From: Balneolaceae bacterium UBA1514
GTDB lineage: Bacteria > Bacteroidota > Rhodothermia > Balneolales > Balneolaceae
Direction of reading: 5' to 3'
DNA length: 5,431 nt
Assembly: GCA_002323515.1 (NCBI GenBank)
Contig: DCQQ01000013.1
Span: 1-5,431 of the forward strand
The notes below the pieces were generated by a model that ran no database searches, was not told where the DNA came from, and saw only the letters and a list, made by a program, of their open reading frames with translations. The translations under genes were made by a program, and so were the position numbers. Shown in pieces: positions 1 through 5,431 of this stretch; the first letter of the stretch is position 1, and each line of letters opens with the position of its first letter.

Positions 1-1559
1 CACCGACCGCTCAGTTCTAGCTCCACCATTGAGCCGGCCAAACGAAGGCCTAGGGAAAGATCATCTCCCCAAATGTTAGAGTGGGTATAACCGCCAGAAA
101 AGACGACACCTTTTAAGGGTTGTAAACTAGCTCCAGCGCTATAGGTCCAACTTGGTACACTCGAAAATGTACTAAAAAAAGCGTGTTGAATATCTGCCTG
201 AACGGACCATCTATTCCATAGTAAATGTATACCTAGTTGGGCTTGTGTAGGTAGTAAAACGGTGGTTTTTGTGCGAGTCAATGGCTCGATTAAGAGTTTT
301 TCTAGTTGTCCATTAGTCTCTAAAAAATAAAAATATTGTTCTGGACTTCCCTCATAGATAGCTAAGTTTTGTTCAACAGCAGCGTCCATATTAAGGGGTT
401 CCGATAGAGATTCAGACCGGATAGAGGATTCTAAATTCAATCCTTCAGTATACTCTATATAACCGATATCACTTACTGAAAAAGCAACACTGATCGATCG
501 CGCTACCTTAGTATTCTCTTTTGAAACCAAGCTTAGTTCATTGGATAGATTTCGAGTATATCGAAGGCCAACATCCATACCAAGACCTAGGCCATCCTTG
601 AAATCGTTTAATGAAGCTGCGTACCGATGATCTATATCGGGTATTGGGATGGTGGATCGTGAATTTCCTTGGTGTAGGCTGATTAGATAATCGGAATAGA
701 GTCCAGCGGTTTCAATTATGAAGGATTCAATAAGTTCGTTATTCCCACTAAAGTAAGCGGACTCGGAGCGACTCATTGAACGAGAGCCCGCCAAAATAAC
801 CCTAGGACTAAAACCCAGACTAAATTGATCGGATACTGGCGTGAAATCACTTAGAATATCTAATCGTTCACTATAATTAAGCCCTACAGCAAGGTAGTTT
901 ATCTCATCATGCGCCAACCATTGAGACCTTTTTAAGCCACTTGGACTGGGGTAATATTTTTTATCGTACCAGCCTCGATTCACTTGAAAGGACTGCTTAA
1001 ATACATATTCTGCATATAGTCCTATGGATACTTGGTCATTGTGAAATCCCACCGATAACAGTTCTTGAGTGATTGAAGATCGAAAATGTGTGGGTTCCGA
1101 TGAATCCGTGAATAACCGATTGAGTTCGCTTTGGTTTTGTGGAAAAGAATTGACCGGTGAAGCTGTTAAGGGTTGATAGGGCTCGTAGCTCATTAACCAA
1201 CTGGAGAGATTCGATTTCTCATTTTTAGTTTTGGATATGTTAGGATGAACCATCGAAAGCAAAACCAGTTTAATCGTCCATTTTTTTTTCGAATTAAATT
1301 GAACATTAGCAGGGTTAATCCGAAGTCCACTAACACCCGAAAGATAACTGACACCGGAACCACCCATGCTGGGTAACATTGTTGGGGCACTGCCATAAAT
1401 TTCAACTATTCTAACACTTGAATTTTGAGATTGTAGCTGTGCATGAAGTCGATAGGATTGTGCGCATAGAATTAGCATAACCATAAAAACCCTGATGGCT
1501 AATCTCAAACGCCTAATGTCTGAATTAGGGCCTATTAGTATGTTCAATCCACTTTTCAT
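1..1559 (-). CDS. Secreted, probable outer-membrane beta-barrel protein of unknown function, 3' end cut off by the window
   Basis: An open frame starts at an ATG at 1559 and continues without a stop for 519 codons to the window edge, so the C-terminus is missing. The N-terminus looks like a signal peptide: a basic stretch RRLRLAIR (residues 16-23), a hydrophobic core VFMVMLILCA (24-33) and a likely signal peptidase I site LHA-Q (after residue 40). No lipobox is present. Next comes a Gly/Ser-rich segment, GGSGVSYLSGVSGL (66-79), leading into NPAN (82-85). This resembles the N-terminal region of PorV/FadL-like and DUF5723-type proteins of Bacteroidota and relatives. The remainder has many short alternating polar/hydrophobic, aromatic-rich stretches, such as 484-504 and 505-519, as expected of antiparallel barrel strands. 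Location and fold are inferred; the exact family is uncertain and no substrate can be named. The n-region of about 23 residues is long, so an internal start such as TTG at Leu18 is possible. A weak GAAG (1571-1568) lies 8 bases before the ATG. The gene follows the helicase stop by 32 bases, suggesting cotranscription. Confidence 0.82.
   Translation of the reverse strand, partial: MKSGLNILIGPNSDIRRLRLAIRVFMVMLILCAQSYRLHAQLQSQNSSVRIVEIYGSAPTMLPSMGGSGVSYLSGVSGLRINPANVQFNSKKKWTIKLVLLSMVHPNISKTKNEKSNLSSWLMSYEPYQPLTASPVNSFPQNQSELNRLFTDSSEPTHFRSSITQELLSVGFHNDQVSIGLYAEYVFKQSFQVNRGWYDKKYYPSPSGLKRSQWLAHDEINYLAVGLNYSERLDILSDFTPVSDQFSLGFSPRVILAGSRSMSRSESAYFSGNNELIESFIIETAGLYSDYLISLHQGNSRSTIPIPDIDHRYAASLNDFKDGLGLGMDVGLRYTRNLSNELSLVSKENTKVARSISVAFSVSDIGYIEYTEGLNLESSIRSESLSEPLNMDAAVEQNLAIYEGSPEQYFYFLETNGQLEKLLIEPLTRTKTTVLLPTQAQLGIHLLWNRWSVQADIQHAFFSTFSSVPSWTYSAGASLQPLKGVVFSGGYTHSNIWGDDLSLGLRLAGSMVELELSGR
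1281..1289 (-). repeat. Homopolymer run of nine A on the coding strand
   Basis: Nine consecutive T on the plus strand read as AAA AAA AAA, lysines 91-93 of the putative outer-membrane protein, just after the NPAN segment. In the sequence as given the frame is intact. Losing one A would shift reading into a frame that stops at 1195-1193, after 29 further codons. Gaining one A would give ATG GAC GAT TAA and stop almost at once. Such tracts can slip in replication or transcription, but an A-run in an A/T-rich gene can also occur by chance. Confidence 0.9.
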
Positions 1560-1591
1560 GGTTGGTACTTCGCACTTGGTATATCAAACAG
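1560..1591 (-). other. Short intergenic gap between the helicase and outer-membrane protein genes
   Basis: This 32-base gap separates the TAG stop of the helicase (1594-1592) from the ATG of the next gene (1559). It holds no recognisable terminator: there is no GC-rich stem followed by a T-run. Only a weak GAAG stands near the downstream start. The short spacing supports read-through transcription, though a promoter inside the end of the helicase gene cannot be excluded by eye. Confidence 0.7.
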
Positions 1592-3964
1592 CTAATTGTT
1601 TATAATCGAAAGGGGTGCTGCCTGGAGCATTAATTTTTTCTGACCTCTATTCTTGAAAAATACAACAACTTTTGTCTGTGTTCCACTACCGCTACGGCTC
1701 ATGATTTTTCCTGTACCAAATTTGTCGTGAACAACCACTGCCCCAACAACAAAGGGGTCCGTACCCTCATTAAGGTCATAATCAATCCTACCTAAGGATG
1801 AATAGCTCTTGTAGGAGGGGCTTTTTCTTGCTGAATCATATTCAATGGTCGTTTCAAGACTATTTCTGCGTTTCTGAGCGCTCGCTGTATGTAGATGGGG
1901 GCTGACTTCACTGTCTTCGCAATCGTTCTCTGTGTTAGAATTAGCACCTCTTGTAGCCATGAAACGGTCACTACTTTGTCGAAGTGTGGCACCTGTTGCG
2001 GTTCGAACAACTGAGGCATCCACTTCATCTAAAAATCTTGACCGCATTTGACGTTGTTCTTCTCCGTATTTAAAACGGCTACTGCAATGACTAAAATAAA
2101 GTCGTTCTTGGGCGCGAGTTATTGCTACATAGAATAATCTGCGTTCTTCTTCAATATCTACGTCAAAAGCCTCTTTAGCTCCAACAGGAAACAAATTTTC
2201 TTCAAGTCCCACAACAAAAACAACAGGAAATTCTAAGCCCTTAGAACCATGAACGGTCATTAAGGTTACCGCGGGTTTATTTTCATCGAATCTATCCCCG
2301 TCAGTAATGAGACTTATTTCTTGTAAAAAGGCACTTAGTGATGTTTTATTTCCTTGTTTTTCGTAATAACTAATGGCATTGATGAATTCCAATATATTTT
2401 CACGCCGCATCAAGCTTTCATGGGATTGTTCTTCTACAAGCATTTTCATGTACCCAGATTTATCTAATAAATCTCGGGTGAGTTCATGAAGCTTCACCTT
2501 TCTTGTAGCAAGTGCTTCCCTAAATTCATTTATCATACCGACAAATTCCCCAATTCGAACTTTGGCTGGGCGGTATACCTGTGTTTCCTCGACCTGTTCT
2601 AATAACTCCCACACTCTGATCCCTTGATCTCGTGCAGCCCTTCGTACATCGTTGATTGATTTTTGCCCAATACCTCTTGTAGGTTCGTTAATGATGCGTA
2701 TCAGATTCGTTTCATCAAATGGATTAACTAAAAGTTTTAAGTAGGCTAGTACATCCTTTATTTCTTTACGTTGATAGAATGATAAACCACCGATTAGTTG
2801 GTAATCTATTTTATGCCTCCTAAAAGCCTCTTCAAAAACCCTAGATTGGTAGTTAGTTCTGTAGAGTACGGCGAATTGATTGTAATTGAGTGAGGCCTGC
2901 TGGCGGAGTTTTAAGATATATTGAGCAACCCGGTTGGCTTCATCTCTCTCATCGAAATTCTCTAGAACAGTGATAGGTTCTCCATATTCTTTTTCCGTCC
3001 AAAGAGTTTTATCTAGCTGTTTTTTGTTCTTTTTTATAATCGAATCAGCACAAGTTAAAATAGACTTAGTAGAGCGATAATTCTGTTCTAAGGGAACCTG
3101 ATGAACATCTGTGTAATCCTGTTGGAAATTGAGAATATTAGAAATATCGGCCCCTCGAAACGAGTAGATACTTTGTGCATCATCACCCACTACGCATAAA
3201 TTATGATGTTTATCAGCCAATAATTTAGTGACTTTATATTGCGCATGATTGGTATCCTGGTACTCATCTATGAGGATATAACGAAATCTATTCTGATATT
3301 TTTCTAATAATTCAGGTTCACTTTCAAATAGTTCAATGGGCAGAACCAGTAAATCATCAAAATCCATTGCATTACTATCTTTCAGTCTATTTTTATAGAT
3401 CGTATAAACCCTGAAAGTAATATCATCCAATGTTGAGCCAATAAATTTTTTGGCATAGTTGTCTGGATCAATTAATTGATTCTTTGCATCACTAATCTTG
3501 TATTGAATAGTTCTAGGTTTAATTTGCTTTGGGTCATAGTTGAGTTCTTGAAGAATTTGCTTTATGACGGTCTCTGCATCCGAGGTATCGTAAATAGTAA
3601 AGTTTTGACCAAAACCGAGCTTCTTAGCTTCTATTCGGAGTATTCTGGAAAAAACAGAGTGAAAGGTACCCATCCATAAACTATGAGCGGGGTCTCCAAT
3701 AAGCTGAACAATCCGATCTTTCATTTCTCGTGCAGCTTTATTGGTAAAGGTCAAAGCCAATATCTCTTGTGGGGCTGCTTTGAATTGCTGAAGCAGATAG
3801 GCAATTCTATACGTTAAAACTCTAGTTTTACCCGAACCTGCACCTGCTACTATTAAAAGGGGCCCATCACTATGAGTAACTGCCTCTTTTTGTTGAGGAT
3901 TCAATCCTTCCAAGAAGGAAGGTTGATTTGCCTGAGAAGAAGAGGACATGGTAAAACTCTTCAT
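1592..3964 (-). CDS. pcrA: ATP-dependent DNA helicase, PcrA/UvrD type (superfamily 1A)
   Basis: This is a 3'-to-5' DNA translocase and helicase of the UvrD/PcrA/Rep family. Known family roles are nucleotide excision repair, mismatch repair, removal of RecA filaments and resolving replication-transcription conflicts. All diagnostic motifs are intact: Q motif LNPQQ (21-25), Walker A GAGSGKT (41-47), motif Ia LTFTNKAA (71-78), motif Ib GTFHS (99-103), Walker B/motif II IDEYQD (232-237), motif III VVGDDAQSIYSFRGA (258-272), motif IV QNYRS (294-298), motif V TVHGSKGLEFP (570-580) and motif VI VAITRA (613-618). After a Ser/Thr- and charge-rich linker (about 650-735) comes a Tudor-like C-terminal domain (about 738-786, VVVHDKFGTGK...KKLML), the part that contacts RNA polymerase in characterised PcrA/UvrD. 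The 790-residue length is slightly above the usual 720-760. PcrA versus UvrD is a naming choice; the Tudor domain argues against Rep. A second ATG at codon 6 (3949) is also a plausible start. The gene begins 3 bases after the valS stop, which suggests translational coupling. Confidence 0.96.
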   Translation of the reverse strand: MKSFTMSSSSQANQPSFLEGLNPQQKEAVTHSDGPLLIVAGAGSGKTRVLTYRIAYLLQQFKAAPQEILALTFTNKAAREMKDRIVQLIGDPAHSLWMGTFHSVFSRILRIEAKKLGFGQNFTIYDTSDAETVIKQILQELNYDPKQIKPRTIQYKISDAKNQLIDPDNYAKKFIGSTLDDITFRVYTIYKNRLKDSNAMDFDDLLVLPIELFESEPELLEKYQNRFRYILIDEYQDTNHAQYKVTKLLADKHHNLCVVGDDAQSIYSFRGADISNILNFQQDYTDVHQVPLEQNYRSTKSILTCADSIIKKNKKQLDKTLWTEKEYGEPITVLENFDERDEANRVAQYILKLRQQASLNYNQFAVLYRTNYQSRVFEEAFRRHKIDYQLIGGLSFYQRKEIKDVLAYLKLLVNPFDETNLIRIINEPTRGIGQKSINDVRRAARDQGIRVWELLEQVEETQVYRPAKVRIGEFVGMINEFREALATRKVKLHELTRDLLDKSGYMKMLVEEQSHESLMRRENILEFINAISYYEKQGNKTSLSAFLQEISLITDGDRFDENKPAVTLMTVHGSKGLEFPVVFVVGLEENLFPVGAKEAFDVDIEEERRLFYVAITRAQERLYFSHCSSRFKYGEEQRQMRSRFLDEVDASVVRTATGATLRQSSDRFMATRGANSNTENDCEDSEVSPHLHTASAQKRRNSLETTIEYDSARKSPSYKSYSSLGRIDYDLNEGTDPFVVGAVVVHDKFGTGKIMSRSGSGTQTKVVVFFKNRGQKKLMLQAAPLSIINN
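3957..3962 (-). promoter_or_regulatory. Possible ribosome binding site favouring the second helicase ATG
   Basis: The purine run GAAGAG overlaps the first helicase ATG (3964) and lies 7 bases before the in-frame ATG at 3949, a good Shine-Dalgarno distance. The first ATG has only a weak candidate (GGAATG) inside the end of valS. If the second ATG is used, the protein starts MSSSSQANQP and the gap to valS becomes 18 bases. Both starts precede the Q motif, so the helicase core is unaffected. Confidence 0.35.
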
Positions 3965-3967
3965 TCG

Positions 3968-5431
3968 CTAGGCATTCCATTGTGTTAATTGATGGGCTAA
4001 ACTCTGAATTTTTCGAAGGGTATCTGCTTCTTTTTTACGTTCGTTATCTACCACCTGTTTAGGAGCATTTTCCACAAAATTTGAGTTGGATAGTTTAGCT
4101 TGAATACTTTTCAAAAAGCCTTCTAGTCGTGCAATTTCATCAGTAATCTTTACTTTTTCTTTTTCAATATCAATAAGACCTTCTAAGTTCACATATAATT
4201 CATCGGTTCCTAGAAGTACACTAGTGGAGTGAGTTGGTTTTTCAATCGTGGTTGAGATGCCAAATAAGGTCACTTTTTCCAGTTTTTCAATGATCCAGAA
4301 ATGGGATTTGAGCTGCTCTTCTTGCTGGCTATCAGCTGTTTTAATACCAACATGTAATTCTTTCTTTGGGGAGATATTCATCTCTGCCCGAATATTTCTG
4401 AGAGAGGAGACCAATAATTTGTATTGTTCAAACAATTCAGCAGTAAGTCCTTGACCATTAGATTTTATAGGGCTTGGCCACGAGCTTATGCAAAGAGCTT
4501 GCTGTGGATCCCGTTTTTGTATGTACTGCCAAATTTCCTCACTAATGAAGGGCATAAAAGGATGAAGTAGTTTCATGAGTTGTTCAAAGATACCCAAAGC
4601 CAATTCTACTCGATGTTTTTCGGGTAATTCACCGGGAATAGTTGATTTATTAAGCTCTATGTACCAATCACAAAAATCATCCCATAATAAGGCATATACT
4701 TTTTTTAGGGCATCATTTATGCGGTATTGCTTGAAATCTGTTTCAACGCCTTTAATAGTTTCGTTAAGACGATGCATGATCCAGGTATCAACCAAATTGG
4801 TTGGATCAAAATCTAAATGAGGATGATATTCCTGAGCGTCATCCATTTGTAGGGTTAGAAAACGAAATGCGTTCCAAATTTTATTTGAAAATTTACGCCC
4901 TTGTGAGCACAAAGCATCATCAAAAGGAAGGTCATTACCCGCTGGTGTGGCAAATAGCATACCCATACGAACACCATCAGCACCAAATTTAGCAATTAAA
5001 TCGAGTGGATCGGGGGAATTACCCAAACTCTTACTCATCTTTCGACCTTGTTTATCGCGAACAATCCCGGTGAAATAGACATTCTCAAAAGGTGGTGCAT
5101 TTCTATATTCGTAACCAGCGATAATCATTCGGGCGACCCAAAAAAACATAATTTCAGGAGCGGTTACCAGGTCTTGAGTTGGATAGTAATAATCCACCTC
5201 TTTTTTATCGTAAAAACCTTCAAATACTGAAATAGGCCACAACCAAGATGAGAACCAAGTATCTAGCACATCCTGATCTTGAGTCAAATCTTCTAGTTGT
5301 AACTCAGGGTTGTTACTTTTTTCCTGAGCTAGAAGTAATGCCTCTTCAGCTGATATTGCTACGACAAAATCATGTTCCCCTTCACCATAATAGTAAGCCG
5401 GTATCTGATGTCCCCACCAAAGTTGTCTAGA
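3968..5431 (-). CDS. valS: Valyl-tRNA synthetase, C-terminal part; 5' end cut off by the window
   Basis: Class I aminoacyl-tRNA synthetase that charges tRNA-Val with valine in the cytoplasm. The frame is open from base 5431 to a TAG at 3970-3968, giving 487 residues; roughly 400 N-terminal residues (HIGH motif and CP1 editing domain) lie outside. The visible part opens with SRQLWWGHQIPAYYY (1-15), the segment following the editing domain. It continues with DVLDTWFSSWLWPIS (54-68), TAPEIMFFWVARM (90-102) and the KMSKS ATP-binding loop (131-135, bases 5041-5027, within GRKMSKSLGNSPDPLDLI). The helical anticodon-binding domain follows (roughly 212-320, with LLWDDFCDWYIELNK and LLHPFMPFISEEIW). 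The end is a Lys/Glu-rich stretch (about 419-485) with NFVENAPKQVV, matching the coiled-coil tRNA-binding arm typical of ValS. A start codon within the visible region would remove conserved sequence, so the gene certainly continues beyond the window. No disruption or missing key residue is seen in the visible part. Confidence 0.97.
   Translation of the reverse strand, partial: SRQLWWGHQIPAYYYGEGEHDFVVAISAEEALLLAQEKSNNPELQLEDLTQDQDVLDTWFSSWLWPISVFEGFYDKKEVDYYYPTQDLVTAPEIMFFWVARMIIAGYEYRNAPPFENVYFTGIVRDKQGRKMSKSLGNSPDPLDLIAKFGADGVRMGMLFATPAGNDLPFDDALCSQGRKFSNKIWNAFRFLTLQMDDAQEYHPHLDFDPTNLVDTWIMHRLNETIKGVETDFKQYRINDALKKVYALLWDDFCDWYIELNKSTIPGELPEKHRVELALGIFEQLMKLLHPFMPFISEEIWQYIQKRDPQQALCISSWPSPIKSNGQGLTAELFEQYKLLVSSLRNIRAEMNISPKKELHVGIKTADSQQEEQLKSHFWIIEKLEKVTLFGISTTIEKPTHSTSVLLGTDELYVNLEGLIDIEKEKVKITDEIARLEGFLKSIQAKLSNSNFVENAPKQVVDNERKKEADTLRKIQSLAHQLTQWNA

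Noticed and set aside
1193..1405. 70-codon minus-strand open frame within the outer-membrane protein gene
   Set aside because: It is out of frame with the 519-codon reading frame covering the same bases, which has a signal peptide and protein-like composition. It matters only as the frame entered if the A9 tract lost one base.
1586..1601. Small inverted repeat AAACA-GCTAAT-TGTTT at the helicase stop codon, considered as a terminator
   Set aside because: The stem is only 5 A/T-rich pairs with a 6-base loop and no T-run on the transcribed side, too weak for an intrinsic terminator.
1560..1615. Possible promoter (TATAA-like and TTTG elements) ahead of the outer-membrane protein gene
   Set aside because: In A/T-rich sequence such short matches are expected by chance, and I could not place both elements at the right spacing for a Bacteroidota-type or sigma-70 promoter.
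1792..2028. 78-codon minus-strand open frame inside the helicase gene
   Set aside because: It overlaps the helicase in another frame, across the linker and motif VI region, and has no recognisable features.
3476..3679. Plus-strand open frame opposite the helicase
   Set aside because: It is antisense to conserved helicase sequence, with no ribosome binding site or recognisable product; a chance reading.
4248..5430. Several plus-strand open frames of 60-81 codons opposite valS
   Set aside because: All are antisense to well-conserved valS coding sequence, overlap or abut without operon-like logic, and encode nothing recognisable.

Overview
The window holds three genes. All lie on the minus strand, in transcription order from the high-coordinate end: the 3' part of valS (valyl-tRNA synthetase), a complete pcrA/uvrD-type superfamily 1A DNA helicase, and the 5' part of a gene for a secreted, probably outer-membrane beta-barrel protein of unknown function. 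The two outer genes run off the window: valS lacks its N-terminal portion (beyond base 5431) and the membrane-protein gene lacks its end (before base 1).

Layout: 5431-3968 is valS (487 codons visible). A 3-base gap leads to the helicase at 3964-1592 (790 codons). A 32-base gap leads to the membrane protein, which starts at 1559 and stays open for 519 codons to base 1. There is almost no non-coding DNA, and I see no convincing terminator or promoter at either junction. The three genes therefore read as one transcription unit or part of a longer one. No RNA gene, CRISPR array, insertion sequence or other mobile element is visible.

Organism: the base composition leans A/T. The membrane protein has a signal peptide ending in LHA-Q followed by a Gly/Ser-rich, NPAN-containing segment, as seen in outer-membrane proteins of the PorV/FadL-like and DUF5723-like types from Bacteroidota, Balneolota and Rhodothermota. 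Shine-Dalgarno sequences are weak, which also fits that group. This placement is an inference; the two housekeeping genes would allow a firmer one by phylogeny.

Functionally, valS serves translation and the helicase serves DNA repair and replication-transcription conflict handling. They are neighbours without an obvious shared pathway, and the outer-membrane protein is the only uncharacterised component. I found no sign of an undescribed multi-gene system. The most notable local oddity is a run of nine A (coding strand) early in the membrane-protein gene, where a one-base slip in either direction would truncate the protein.
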